Assembly: GCF_002407245.1 (NCBI RefSeq)
Contig: NZ_CP010681.1
Span: 2,666,001 to 2,730,000, forward strand
DNA length: 64,000 nucleotides
Direction: 5' to 3'
Source: Phaeobacter piscinae
GTDB lineage: Bacteria > Pseudomonadota > Alphaproteobacteria > Rhodobacterales > Rhodobacteraceae
Shown: positions 43,704 through 53,349 of the stretch, piece by piece
How positions within the stretch are numbered: the first letter of the stretch is position 1
Layout of the letters: the number at the start of each line of letters is the position of its first letter
Program-made: the position numbers and the translations under genes
The notes under the pieces: generated by a model
Databases searched by the model: none
Told to the model about the DNA's origin: nothing
The model's input: the letters and a program-made list of their open reading frames with translations, nothing else

Positions 43704-44764
43704 CAGACAGACACCTTTCTGATCCATTGATCCACGGCCACCGCCGCAATAATGAGAAGGCCAATCAGCAGATAGGTCCACTGTGCATCCGCCCCCAACA
43801 GGCGCAGCCCAAGGGTAAAGACCCCGACAATCAGCGCCCCGAAAAACGTCCCAAGGATCGACCCGCGCCCGCCAAACAGCGAGATCCCCCCAATCACCAC
43901 CGCTGTGATGCTCTCGATATTCGCCAGCTGGCCCGAAGTCGGCGACACCGATCCGATCCGCCCGATCATCGCCCAACCGGCAAAGGCGCAGATCAGCCCC
44001 GACAGCATATAGACCGAGATCAGCACGCGGTTGACCTTGACTCCCGACAGCTCCGCGGCCTCCGGGTCGTCGCCCACCGCATAGACATGCCGCCCCCAGG
44101 CCGTGTGGCGCAGCACATAGGCCAGCAACAGCACCAGAACCACCATGAAGATCACCCCATAGGTGAACACCGCGCCGCCGATTTTGATCTTCTCGCCAAA
44201 CAGCTGCAACAGCGGCGCCTCGGCGGCGATGGTCTGGCTGCGAATGGTCTCATTGGCGGAATAGAGGAAATTCGTCGCCAGCACGATCTGCCACATGCCC
44301 AGCGTCACGATGAACGGCGGCAGCTTCATCCGCGCCACCAGCCAGCCGTTGATAAATCCGCAAAGCGTGCCGCAGATCAGGCCAGAGGCCACCGCCACCT
44401 CAACCGGCAACCCGTAGCGAAATGTGAATTGACCCATCACCACCGAACTCAGCACCATGATGGCGCCCACCGACAGGTCGATCCCCGCCGTCAGGATCAC
44501 CAGCGACTGCGCACAGGCCACGATGCCGACAATACCGACCTGTTGCAGGATCAGCGTGAGCGCAAAGGGGGAGAAAAACTTACTCCCCAGCAGCAGCCCA
44601 AACACGATCACCGACAGCACCAGCACAATCAGCGGCACCAGCGATGGCGTCACATGCAGAAGATGCTGCAATCGGCTGATAAAGGAGGCCTCTCCCTGGT
44701 CAAAATCCGCAACGGCCTCGGGGCTGCCGCTGGCCGCCGCTTCATAGCTTTGGGGCGTGGTCAT
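43703..44764 (-). CDS. frcC: fructose ABC transporter permease (CUT2)
   Basis: A 353-residue permease of the RbsC/BPD_transp_2 family with about ten hydrophobic segments. It has 'SLVILTAGIDLSVGAIMVLS' (near residues 86-105) and 'ITAVVIGGISLFGGRGSILG' (EAA-like loop). GGAGA lies just before the ATG at 44764; the longer frame is not family-like. Gene order frcB-frcC-frcA-frcK with a ROK regulator matches the rhizobial fructose operon. Confidence 0.9.
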   Translation of the reverse strand: MTTPQSYEAAASGSPEAVADFDQGEASFISRLQHLLHVTPSLVPLIVLVLSVIVFGLLLGSKFFSPFALTLILQQVGIVGIVACAQSLVILTAGIDLSVGAIMVLSSVVMGQFTFRYGLPVEVAVASGLICGTLCGFINGWLVARMKLPPFIVTLGMWQIVLATNFLYSANETIRSQTIAAEAPLLQLFGEKIKIGGAVFTYGVIFMVVLVLLLAYVLRHTAWGRHVYAVGDDPEAAELSGVKVNRVLISVYMLSGLICAFAGWAMIGRIGSVSPTSGQLANIESITAVVIGGISLFGGRGSILGTFFGALIVGVFTLGLRLLGADAQWTYLLIGLLIIAAVAVDQWIRKVSV

Positions 44765-44998
44765 ATCTGTCTCCGTAACATCCGGCATCCGGGCGGGTCG
44801 CATGGTCCCGATCCGGGGATTGAACTGCGGGTCAGATCCGCAGCGGTGCAGAGGGGGCGATGTTGCCACCGCCCCTGTCTATTTCAGCACCCACGATCTG
44901 CTCGATGGGTTGGTATGATCGCCTGCGAGATATGCCTGCGTATCCGGTGGCGCTGCCAATCCGTCGTCAAGAGGTCAGGCCGAACCGGATGCCCGGAC
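44765..44998. other. frcB-frcC intergenic spacer
   Basis: A 234-base gap between the binding-protein gene and the permease gene of the same operon. No gene is seen. Such spacers often hold hairpins that protect the abundant binding-protein mRNA, but I did not find a long, clear stem here. Confidence 0.4.
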
Positions 44999-46015
44999 TT
45001 AGCCCCAGCAGAGGTTGGTGCCCTCATCGGTGTTGATGCTCTCGACGCCCTCAGCAGGCTGATCCGTCACCAGCGCCACGCCGGTGTCAAAAAACGCCTT
45101 GCCCGGTGTCGGTGCTGGTTTCTCGCCAGTGCTGGCCCAGGCGCTGATCGCCTCGATCCCCTTGGAGGCCATCAGCAGCGGATATTGCTGCGAGGTCGCG
45201 CCAATGACACCATCCTTGATGTTCTGCACACCAGGGCAGCCGCCATCAACAGAGACGATCAGCACGTCATTTTCACGCCCGATCGCCTTCAGCGCCTCAT
45301 AGGCCCCCGCAGCGGCAGGTTCATTGATCGTATAGACCACATTGATCATCGGATCCTTGGCCAGCAGGTTCTCCATCGCGCGGCGACCGCCTTCTTCGTT
45401 ACCTGCGGTGATATCATTGCCGACAATGCGCGGATCAGTCTCGTCGCCCCATTTGTTGGGATCGCCCAGATCAATGCCAAACCCCTGCAGGAATCCCTGA
45501 TCGCGCAGCACGCCCACCGTGGGCTGGCTGACAGCAAGATCCAGCATGGCAATCTTTGCATTGGCCGCCTCATCGCCCAGGCTTGCTGCTGCCCATTTGC
45601 CGATCAGCTCACCGGCCAGAAAATTGTCGGTGGCAAATGTGGCATCGGCGGAATCAATCGGCTCCAGCGGGGTATCCAGCGCAATCACCACCAGACCAGC
45701 GTCGCGCGCCTGCTGCACCGCCGGCACAATTGACGAGGTATCGGAGGCGGTCAGCAGGATGCCCTTCGCCCCATCGGCGATACAGGTCTCAATCGCCGCA
45801 ACCTGGGTTTCATGGTCGCCATCCACCTTCCCGGCAAAGCTTTTGAGCGTCATGCCCAGCTCTGCCGCCTTGGCCTCGGCGCCCTCTTTCATCTTGACGA
45901 AAAACGGATTGGTGTCGGTCTTGGTGATCAGGCAGGCCGTCACGCCCTCCGCCGCAAAGGCGCTGCCAGACATGGCCGCAAATCCAAGCGCGGTTCCCAA
46001 TAGCAATTTCTTCAT
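44999..46015 (-). CDS. frcB: fructose ABC transporter periplasmic binding protein
   Basis: A 338-residue Peripla_BP_4 (RbsB-like) protein. It has a Sec signal '[22 protein letters not shown]' (that stretch cut near residue 22), then '[20 protein letters not shown]', and later '[16 protein letters not shown]' and '[11 protein letters not shown]', as in sugar-binding members. A strong GGGAGGA precedes the ATG at 46015; the 36 extra upstream codons are leader sequence. First gene of the frc operon, divergent from the ROK regulator. Confidence 0.9.
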   Translation of the reverse strand: MKKLLLGTALGFAAMSGSAFAAEGVTACLITKTDTNPFFVKMKEGAEAKAAELGMTLKSFAGKVDGDHETQVAAIETCIADGAKGILLTASDTSSIVPAVQQARDAGLVVIALDTPLEPIDSADATFATDNFLAGELIGKWAAASLGDEAANAKIAMLDLAVSQPTVGVLRDQGFLQGFGIDLGDPNKWGDETDPRIVGNDITAGNEEGGRRAMENLLAKDPMINVVYTINEPAAAGAYEALKAIGRENDVLIVSVDGGCPGVQNIKDGVIGATSQQYPLLMASKGIEAISAWASTGEKPAPTPGKAFFDTGVALVTDQPAEGVESINTDEGTNLCWG

Positions 46016-46109
46016 GATGTCCTCCCTCAGCATCATAACGCACAAACAAACACAGGACGGGCCAGCCGTCGTGTCGCCCATAGAGGGCCGTGATTCTGAC
46101 CTCCCTGTC

Positions 46110-46139
46110 AATAAGTAAATCAACTTGACTTATTAAGTC
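46110..46139. promoter_or_regulatory. overlapping inverted repeats in the frcB/ROK regulator promoter region
   Basis: Two dyads share this stretch: AATAAGT-N11-ACTTATT (46110-46134) and the perfect GACTTA-T-TAAGTC (46127-46139). The region is AT-rich, between divergent genes, and is the best candidate operator for the ROK-family regulator. Confidence 0.5.
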
Positions 46140-46187
46140 GATATCCGCACTTTCCTCAGGTCTCAAAGCGTGATTAGGGTCCGCCGC

Positions 46188-47390
46188 ATGGAACAAGAGC
46201 AAGCCAGATCCCTGACCGGCGGTGTCAATCAGACCGGTGTCCGCGTGTTCAACGAACGGCTGATCCTGTCTCTTCTGCAGCGCAACGGGGCGATGCCCGG
46301 CAGCGCGTTGGCGCGGGGGACAGGCCTGTCGCCACAGACTGTCTCCGTCATCCTGCGCAAGCTGGAAACCGATGGGCTGCTCAGGCGTGGCGAGACCCAG
46401 CGCGGCCGGGTTGGCAAGCCGTCGGTGCCCATGGGTCTCAATCCTGACGGCCTCTTCTCCTACGGGCTGAAGATCGGCCGCCGCAGCGTCGAGGTGCTGT
46501 TGATGGATGTCTGCGGTGCGGTGCGCCAGCAGCTGCGGCTGCGCTACCCCTACCCCACGCCCGCGGTGGTCTTTGACTTCCTGCGTGACAGCATGCGCCA
46601 GATCGAGGCGGCACTGCCGCCAGAGCTGCACCCGCGCATCTGCGGCATCGGCGTTGCTGCCCCCTTCCAGCTCTGGACCTGGCATGCCCAGATCAACGCC
46701 CCCGCAGAGGCACTAGCCGACTGGCAGACGGTTGATTTCACATCTGAAATTGCGCGCTTTAGTGCCCTGCCCGTGCATGTGGTCAATGACGCCACCGCCG
46801 CCTGCCGCGCCGAACATATGTATGGCCGGGGCAAGGCCTATCGCGACTACGCCTATTTTTTCGTCGGCGCCTTCATCGGTGGCGGCGTGGTGCTGAATCA
46901 CCGGGTGCTGGAGGGCAATCAAGGCAACGCCGGCGCGCTTGGCTCCCTGTCGATGCTTGGCCCCGACGGGCAGGAGGCAAAGCTCCTGGACCTTGCCTCC
47001 ATCCACCTCCTCGAACAGCGCCTGCGCGATGCGGGCAAGGATCCCGGCCAGCTCTGGCAGCTGCCGATGCATTGGTCCGGATTTGACGCCGAGGTCACCC
47101 CCTGGCTGGATCAGGCCGCAGACGCCATCGCCCGCGCCAGCCTCGCGACCTGCGCGGTGATGGATTTCGAAGCGGTACTGATCGACGGCGCCCTGCCCGA
47201 CACCATCCGCGCGGCTCTGGTCGACCGCACCCGCACCGCTTTGGCGGCTCTTGACGCCCGCGGTCTGATCCTGCCCCGCATCGAATGCGGCGCCATCGGC
47301 CCCAACGCCCGCGCCATCGGCGCCGCCAGCGGCCCGATCATCTCCCAATATCTTCTGGACACCAATTCCGTCTTCAACGCCGCCCTGTGA
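46188..47390 (+). CDS. ROK-family transcriptional regulator of fructose uptake (FrcR-like)
   Basis: A regulator of about 400 residues with an N-terminal winged HTH ('LILSLLQRNGAMPGSALARG', 'SPQTVSVILRKLETDGLL', residues about 18-58) and a C-terminal ROK domain ('VHVVNDATAACRAEHMYGRG', 'FIGGGVVLNH'). The Cys-rich zinc motif common in ROK proteins (CxCGxxGC) is not present. A GTG 18 bases upstream is an alternative start. Divergence from frcB and the conserved position of frcR in rhizobia indicate control of the frc operon. Confidence 0.85.
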   Translation: MEQEQARSLTGGVNQTGVRVFNERLILSLLQRNGAMPGSALARGTGLSPQTVSVILRKLETDGLLRRGETQRGRVGKPSVPMGLNPDGLFSYGLKIGRRSVEVLLMDVCGAVRQQLRLRYPYPTPAVVFDFLRDSMRQIEAALPPELHPRICGIGVAAPFQLWTWHAQINAPAEALADWQTVDFTSEIARFSALPVHVVNDATAACRAEHMYGRGKAYRDYAYFFVGAFIGGGVVLNHRVLEGNQGNAGALGSLSMLGPDGQEAKLLDLASIHLLEQRLRDAGKDPGQLWQLPMHWSGFDAEVTPWLDQAADAIARASLATCAVMDFEAVLIDGALPDTIRAALVDRTRTALAALDARGLILPRIECGAIGPNARAIGAASGPIISQYLLDTNSVFNAAL

Positions 47391-47399
47391 AGGGGCTGC

Positions 47400-47984
47400 T
47401 CACCCCGGACAGTTGCGCGCAAAGACGTCGTTCAGATACGATTGATCGTTGATGACAAACTGTGTCTCCCCAACCCGCTCAAACCCCTGTGATAGGTAGA
47501 ACGCCTTGGCCGGGGTGTTTTCGGCATTGCTGGCCAGCCAGACACGCGCCACGCCCTCCTCCGCACAATGGGCCAGACCCGCGCGCAGCAGTGCAGCCCC
47601 AATGCCCCGCCCATGGTGGCGTGGCTGCACATACAGCGTCGTGATCTCCACGTCCGAACAGCCCGGTGTCGGCCCCGGACGCCCGCGACTGATGCGGACA
47701 TAGCCATCAATGCCAACCCGGTTCTGCGAGACAATGACATGCTCCTGCGGATCAGCAAGCGTCTCGGCAAACCGCGCGGTCGTCAGCTCCGCCAGCGCAT
47801 AATCGGCGAAGAACCCGCTCACCCCCTCGCGCAGATAGGTCCCGATCCAGACCTCCAGCGACAGCGCCGCCAGGCTGGACGCATCCGCCATATCTGCAAC
47901 CCGCAGAGTAAGATCTGGGTGGTTGGTCAATTGAATGGTTCCTTGGTTGGCAAACACCGTCGCGCGCGCAGGTGGAATGGGCAA
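47400..47984 (-). CDS. GNAT-family N-acetyltransferase
   Basis: A frame of up to 194 residues. The GNAT domain begins near residue 25 ('LTLRVADMADASSLAAL') and shows motif A 'LYVQPRHHGRGIGAALLRAG' near residues 115-134 and motif B 'NAENTPAKAFYLSQGFERVG'. The RimI-like pattern is complete. The true start may lie up to about 20 codons inside the frame, because the first residues are unlike the family. It is convergent with the ROK regulator gene. The substrate is unknown. Confidence 0.8.
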   Translation of the reverse strand: MPIPPARATVFANQGTIQLTNHPDLTLRVADMADASSLAALSLEVWIGTYLREGVSGFFADYALAELTTARFAETLADPQEHVIVSQNRVGIDGYVRISRGRPGPTPGCSDVEITTLYVQPRHHGRGIGAALLRAGLAHCAEEGVARVWLASNAENTPAKAFYLSQGFERVGETQFVINDQSYLNDVFARNCPG

Positions 47985-48060
47985 GGATCACACCCACGAC
48001 CCGCCGTGGTATTGAGGGAGGTGCGCGGCCTTTCATCCCGATAAGCGAAGGCCTACGCCC

Positions 48061-51000
48061 TCAAATCTCCTCCACATCCATCACCCCGTCCAGCGATTTC
48101 AGCGCGCCTTTGATCTGGGGGTTGATGGGGAAGGGCTGGCCCAGATCCATCTCAACATCACCGGGCAGGCCGGGATCCTGCAGGTACATATAAACCTCCC
48201 CTCGCGCGGCGTTGCGGGCGGCGGATTTGGCATCCTCCAGCACCTGTGCCACCGTCGCCACAGCGCTCGCCTGCGAGATATAGACCCGCAGCGAACTGCG
48301 TCCCGCATCGGCAATCGCCGCATCCACCGGCCCGACAGAGCGCACCAAGAGCTTCAGCTGATCGCTCTCCATCGTGGCCTCTGCGGTGATCACCACCTTG
48401 GCGCCGGTTTCCAGAAATTCACGTGATTTCTCCAGCACTTCAGAAAATAGCGTGACCTCATAGCCCCCGCTGGTGTCCGACAGCTGGGCAAAGGCAAAGC
48501 GGTTGCCGCGGGCCGATTTACGCTCCTGCCGACCGGCGACAACACCGGCCATCTTGGCCATGAACGGCCCGCGCTCCGCCTTGGCCGTCACCTCGTCCAG
48601 CGTCATCACATCCTTGCGTTTCAGCGCAGGCATATAGTCGTCCAGCGGATGACCCGAGAGGTAGAACCCAATCGCCTTGAACTCCTCCGACAGCCGCTCA
48701 GCAGGCAGCCAGTCCGGGGTGCCGGGTAGACGCGGCTCTGGCAGATCCTCCCCCGCCTCACCGAACAACGACACCTGACTGGAATTGCGCTGGTCATGGA
48801 CGGCGGAGGAATAATCCACCAGCGCGCCGAGGCTTTCAAACACCCGACGGCGATTGGGGTCCAGCTGATCAAAGCCCCCGGCCCGCGCCAGCATCTCCAG
48901 CGGGCGTTTGCCGACCTTTTTCAGATCCACCCGGCGGGCAAAATCAAACAGCGTGGCAAAGGGCTTGTCCTCACCGCTCTCACGCCGCGCCGCGGTCACC
49001 AGACGCATCGCCTCCACCCCGACGTTTTTCAGCGCGCCCAGCGCATAGACCAGCTCCCCCTTGACCACATTGAATGTCGCCTCTGAGCGGTTCACACAGG
49101 GCGGTACATAGGGCAGGCGCAGGCCTTTCTTGACCTCTTCGAAGTAGATCGCCAGCTTGTCCGTCAGATGGATATCGCAGTTCATGACGCCGGCCATGAA
49201 CTCCACCGGGTGGTTCGCCTTCAGCCAGCCGGTCTGATAGCTGACCACCGCATAGGCCGCCGCGTGGGATTTGTTGAAGCCGTAGTTGGCAAATTTCTCC
49301 AGCAGGTCGAAAACTTCCGACGCCTTCTTGGCCGGAACGCCGTTTTCCGCTGCACCTTTTTCAAACTTCGGACGCTCGGCGTCCATCGCCTCCTTGATCT
49401 TTTTACCCATGGCGCGACGCAACAGGTCGGCGCCGCCCAGCGTGTAATTCGCCATCACCTGGGCGATCTGCATCACCTGTTCCTGATAAACGATGATGCC
49501 CTGGGTTTCCTCAAGGATGTGGTCGATCAGCGGATGCACCGACTGGATCTTGCGCAGGCCGTTCTTCACCTCGCAATAGACCGGGATGTTCTCCATCGGG
49601 CCCGGACGATACAGCGCCACCAGCGCCACAATGTCTTCGATACAGGTGGGTTTCATGCGCTTCAGCGCGTCCATCATGCCGGTGGATTCCACCTGGAACA
49701 CCGCCACAGTCTTGGCCCGCGAGTAGAGATCATAGGTGACCGTGTCATCCAGCGGGATGGCGTTGATCTGGTTCTCCGCCCCCTCCGGCGGATCATAAAG
49801 CTGGGTGCCATCGGCGGCCACATGCAGATCACGGCCCGACTGGAAAATCAGATCCATCGCGTTCTGAATGACGGTCAGCGTCTTTAGGCCAAGGAAGTCG
49901 AATTTGACCAGCCCTGCCTGCTCCACCCATTTCATGTTGAACTGGGTCGCGGGCATGTCCGAGCGCGGATCGCGGTAAAGCGGCACCAGCGCATCCAGCG
50001 GTCGATCGCCAATCACCACACCCGCCGCGTGGGTGCCCGCTGATCGCAACAGTCCCTCAACCTGCATGCCGTATTTCAGCAGCCGGTCGACAACCTCTTC
50101 GTTCTCCGCCTCCTCGCGCAGCCGCGGCTCTTCGCGTAGACTGTCCACGATAGACATCGGCTTCACGCCCTCGACCGGGATCAGCTTCGACAGCCGGTCC
50201 ACCTGGCCATAGGGCATTTGCAACACCCGCCCCATGTCGCGCACCGCCGCCTTCGACAACAGCGCACCAAAGGTGATGATCTGCCCAACTTTATCGCGGC
50301 CATATTTCTCCTGCACGTATTTGATCACCTCCTCCCGGCGATCCATGCAGAAGTCGATGTCGAAGTCCGGCATCGACACCCGTTCCGGGTTCAGAAAGCG
50401 TTCAAACAGCAGCGAATAGCGCAGCGGATCAAGGTCGGTAATCGTCAGCGCATAGGCCACCAAGGAGCCCGCACCGGAGCCCCGCCCCGGCCCCACCGGT
50501 ATATCGTGATCCTTGGCCCATTGGATGAAGTCGGCAACAATCAGGAAGTAGCCCGGGAACCCCATCCCCTCGATGATGCCCAGCTCGAAATCAAGCCGCT
50601 CTTGGTATTCCTCGACGCTCACCGCATGGGGGATCACCGCCAGCCGCTGCTGCAGGCCTTCATTGGCGATGCGGCGCAACTCTGCAACCTCGTCATCGGC
50701 AAACTTCGGCAGGATCGGATCGCGCCGATACGCCATGAAGGCGCAGCGTTTGGCAATCTCCACCGTGTTCTCAATCGCTTCGGGCAGATCGGCAAACAGC
50801 GCCACCATCTCTTCCTGGCTCTTGAAGTAATGCTGCGCCGTCAGACGCCGCCGTGGTTCGGCCTGATCGACATAGGCGCCCTCAGCGATGCAGATCATCG
50901 CGTCATGGGCCTCATACATTTCTGTGTTCGGGAAATAGACGTCATTGGTGGCAACCAACGGCAGATCCATGGCATAGGCCATTTCCACATGGCCGCGCTC

Positions 51001-51573
51001 GGTCGCCTGCTCCGCCTCTGGTTGGCCATGCTCTCCGGGATGACGCTGCAACTCCACATACAGACGATCCGGGAACATCTCTTTCAGCCGCTGCATCAAT
51101 GCTTCAGCCGCCGGACGCTGCCCCATCTGCAACAGCCGCCCCACCGGCCCGTCCGGCCCGCCGCTGAGGCAGATCACATCTTCAGAATGCGCCGCAAGCT
51201 CCTCCAGCGTCACATGCGCCAGCTCACTGCCTTCGCGCATGTAAAGACAGGAATTCAGCTTCATCAGATGCTCATAGCCGGTCTCGCTCTGCGCCAGCAG
51301 CACCAGCGGAGCGGGCGGTTTTGGCCGCTCCCCGGGGGCCGGCTCAGTGAACCGCAGATCCACCTGACACCCCATGATCGGTTGCACCCCGGCCCCGCTG
51401 GCCCCAACGGAAAATTCCAGTGCGGCAAACAGGTTGTTGGTGTCGGTCACCGCAATCGCGGGCATCTCGTGTTTTTTACAGAGATCCGGCAGCTTCTTCA
51501 GCCGCAGCGCGCCTTCCAAGAGCGAATATTCGGTATGGGTGCGCAGATGAATGAATCGGGGAGCATTTGTCAT
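48061..51573 (-). CDS. dnaE: DNA polymerase III subunit alpha
   Basis: The 1170-residue replicative polymerase. The N-terminal PHP domain starts 'FIHLRTHTEYSLLEGALRL'. The catalytic palm contains 'VGPGRGSGAGSLVAYAL' and 'MPDFDIDFCMDRREEV', with two catalytic aspartates in PDFDIDF. The tandem HhH region and C-terminal OB fold ('VAGVVAGRQERKSARGNRFAF'-type segment) follow. Length is normal for alphaproteobacterial DnaE. It is a single-gene unit between accessory metabolic genes and serves as a chromosomal marker. Confidence 0.96.
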   Translation of the reverse strand: MTNAPRFIHLRTHTEYSLLEGALRLKKLPDLCKKHEMPAIAVTDTNNLFAALEFSVGASGAGVQPIMGCQVDLRFTEPAPGERPKPPAPLVLLAQSETGYEHLMKLNSCLYMREGSELAHVTLEELAAHSEDVICLSGGPDGPVGRLLQMGQRPAAEALMQRLKEMFPDRLYVELQRHPGEHGQPEAEQATERGHVEMAYAMDLPLVATNDVYFPNTEMYEAHDAMICIAEGAYVDQAEPRRRLTAQHYFKSQEEMVALFADLPEAIENTVEIAKRCAFMAYRRDPILPKFADDEVAELRRIANEGLQQRLAVIPHAVSVEEYQERLDFELGIIEGMGFPGYFLIVADFIQWAKDHDIPVGPGRGSGAGSLVAYALTITDLDPLRYSLLFERFLNPERVSMPDFDIDFCMDRREEVIKYVQEKYGRDKVGQIITFGALLSKAAVRDMGRVLQMPYGQVDRLSKLIPVEGVKPMSIVDSLREEPRLREEAENEEVVDRLLKYGMQVEGLLRSAGTHAAGVVIGDRPLDALVPLYRDPRSDMPATQFNMKWVEQAGLVKFDFLGLKTLTVIQNAMDLIFQSGRDLHVAADGTQLYDPPEGAENQINAIPLDDTVTYDLYSRAKTVAVFQVESTGMMDALKRMKPTCIEDIVALVALYRPGPMENIPVYCEVKNGLRKIQSVHPLIDHILEETQGIIVYQEQVMQIAQVMANYTLGGADLLRRAMGKKIKEAMDAERPKFEKGAAENGVPAKKASEVFDLLEKFANYGFNKSHAAAYAVVSYQTGWLKANHPVEFMAGVMNCDIHLTDKLAIYFEEVKKGLRLPYVPPCVNRSEATFNVVKGELVYALGALKNVGVEAMRLVTAARRESGEDKPFATLFDFARRVDLKKVGKRPLEMLARAGGFDQLDPNRRRVFESLGALVDYSSAVHDQRNSSQVSLFGEAGEDLPEPRLPGTPDWLPAERLSEEFKAIGFYLSGHPLDDYMPALKRKDVMTLDEVTAKAERGPFMAKMAGVVAGRQERKSARGNRFAFAQLSDTSGGYEVTLFSEVLEKSREFLETGAKVVITAEATMESDQLKLLVRSVGPVDAAIADAGRSSLRVYISQASAVATVAQVLEDAKSAARNAARGEVYMYLQDPGLPGDVEMDLGQPFPINPQIKGALKSLDGVMDVEEI

Positions 51574-51954
51574 GCCGCCAAGCTACCGCCAGCACCGCCA
51601 AGGTTAAAGCGCTTCCACACGCGGGTGACCAACTTCCGGCGCACCGCAGGCTTTTTCAATTGCCGTAAAATTGGGCGCTTATTATTCCGCTTTCTTTGAA
51701 AGTCTTATCAAGATCCGCCCGAAGCCCTGCGACAATCCGGCATTAAACCCTTCAAAAATAACGGCATACACCGGCACACAGCAAGGATCTTGCGCCGTCG
51801 CCCCGCTCCATGGCAGAGTCACTTTTCCTTGCCAGAACAACAGCCTGCTTTCTAGGCTATCGGCAACAGATCTACCAAGGCCCGCCATGTCTTCTACGTC
51901 GCATCGAAGGGATGGCACCAAGGGAAAACCAGAGTAACGCGACGGGTTTCTGAC
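51574..51954. other. dnaE/xdhA divergent intergenic region
   Basis: About 380 bases between the divergent dnaE and xdhA genes. It must contain both promoters. Short frames in it are extensions of shadow frames. I could not identify a clear operator. Confidence 0.4.
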
Positions 51955-53349
51955 ATGACAATCACCTTTCGGCTGAACGGTGAAGAGGTCGCGCTGACGG
52001 AGGTTTCTCCGACGGCGACACTGCTGGACTGGCTGCGCGAGGATCGCGGCCTCACCGGCACCAAGGAAGGCTGTAACGAGGGCGACTGCGGCGCCTGCAC
52101 TGTGATGGTCACCGATGACCACGGCGCCAAGCCGCTCAACGCCTGCATATTGTTCCTGCCGCAACTGCACGGCAAGTCCATCCGCACCGTCGAAGGGGCC
52201 GCAGGCCCCGATGGCCAGCTGCACCCCGTCCAAGAGGCGATGATCACCCACCACGGCAGCCAATGCGGTTTCTGCACCCCGGGGTTCATCATGTCGATGG
52301 TGACCGCGCATAAGAACGGCGCGCAGGATCACGATGACCAACTGGCAGGCAATCTCTGCCGCTGCACCGGCTATGCCCCGATCATCCGCGCCGCTGAGGC
52401 CGCCGCTGAGGCGCCGATCCCCGACTGGATCCACAGCGAAGACGCGATCAACCTCTCCGAAACAGGCGGTGATGTCACGTCCTTGCGCCCCACCTCCGCC
52501 GACGCGCTGGCCGCCGCCTATGCCGCGCGGCCCGAGGCGACGCTGATTGCGGGCGCCACGGATGTTGGGCTCTGGGTGACCAAACAGCTGCGCGATCTGC
52601 CGGATGTGATCTTCCTTGATGGTTGCGAGGATCTGAAGCAGATCACCAAGCAGCCCGACGGCAGCCTGCGCATTGGTGCGATGGTCGACATGAACCGCCT
52701 GCGCAGCGCGCTTGCCGCGCGCCATCCGTCTTTTGGCGAAATGCTGCGCCGCTTTGCCAGCCAGCAGGTGCGCGCCGCCGCCACCATTGGCGGCAATATC
52801 GCCAATGGCTCCCCCATCGGGGACAATCCGCCTGCGCTGATCGCCCTTGGCGCGACACTGCACCTGCGCTGTGGGGATACCCGCCGCAGCCTGCCGCTTG
52901 AAGAATTCTTCATCGACTACGGCAAGCAGGACCGCCAGCCCGGCGAATTTGTTGAGGCGATCACCCTGCCTGCACTCCCGGAGGGTCAAACTGATGCCCT
53001 GCGTGTCTATAAGCTCTCCAAACGGTTCGATCAGGATATCTCTGCCGTTCTGGGCGCCTTCAACCTGACCGTTGAGGACGGCCAGATCACCGCGGCCCGC
53101 ATCGCCTTTGGCGGCATGGCAGGCGTGCCCAAGCGCGCCAGCCATGTGGAGGCCGCGCTGATTGGCCAGCCCCTGTCAGCTGCCACGCTCGCCACCGCGC
53201 GGGGCGAATTTGCCCGCGACTTCACCCCGATGAGCGATATGCGCGCCTCTGCCGACTATCGGCTGGAGGCGGCGGCAAATATGCTCGCTCGCTATTTTGA
53301 CGATCTGGGCCAGCCGACCACCCCCACCCATGTGCTGGAGGTGAAGTGA
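51955..53349 (+). CDS. xdhA: xanthine dehydrogenase small subunit (2Fe-2S and FAD)
   Basis: A 464-residue subunit. The plant-type [2Fe-2S] domain has '[14 protein letters not shown]' (near residues 41-54). The second cluster domain follows, with '[14 protein letters not shown]' and '[12 protein letters not shown]' (near residues 100-145). A FAD-binding domain comes next ('[14 protein letters not shown]', '[20 protein letters not shown]'). It transfers electrons from the Mo site to NAD+. The next gene overlaps its stop (TGATG). Confidence 0.95.
   Translation: MTITFRLNGEEVALTEVSPTATLLDWLREDRGLTGTKEGCNEGDCGACTVMVTDDHGAKPLNACILFLPQLHGKSIRTVEGAAGPDGQLHPVQEAMITHHGSQCGFCTPGFIMSMVTAHKNGAQDHDDQLAGNLCRCTGYAPIIRAAEAAAEAPIPDWIHSEDAINLSETGGDVTSLRPTSADALAAAYAARPEATLIAGATDVGLWVTKQLRDLPDVIFLDGCEDLKQITKQPDGSLRIGAMVDMNRLRSALAARHPSFGEMLRRFASQQVRAAATIGGNIANGSPIGDNPPALIALGATLHLRCGDTRRSLPLEEFFIDYGKQDRQPGEFVEAITLPALPEGQTDALRVYKLSKRFDQDISAVLGAFNLTVEDGQITAARIAFGGMAGVPKRASHVEAALIGQPLSAATLATARGEFARDFTPMSDMRASADYRLEAAANMLARYFDDLGQPTTPTHVLEVK

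Noticed and set aside
43727..45733. 668-codon plus-strand frame opposite frcC and frcB
   Set aside because: It is antisense to two well-supported genes and Gln/His/Arg-rich, as expected for a GC-rich shadow frame.
50218..51699. 493-codon plus-strand frame opposite dnaE
   Set aside because: dnaE is intact and certain on the other strand.
51682..53145. 487-codon minus-strand frame opposite xdhA
   Set aside because: xdhA carries all Fe-S cysteines and the FAD domain; the antisense frame has no family features.
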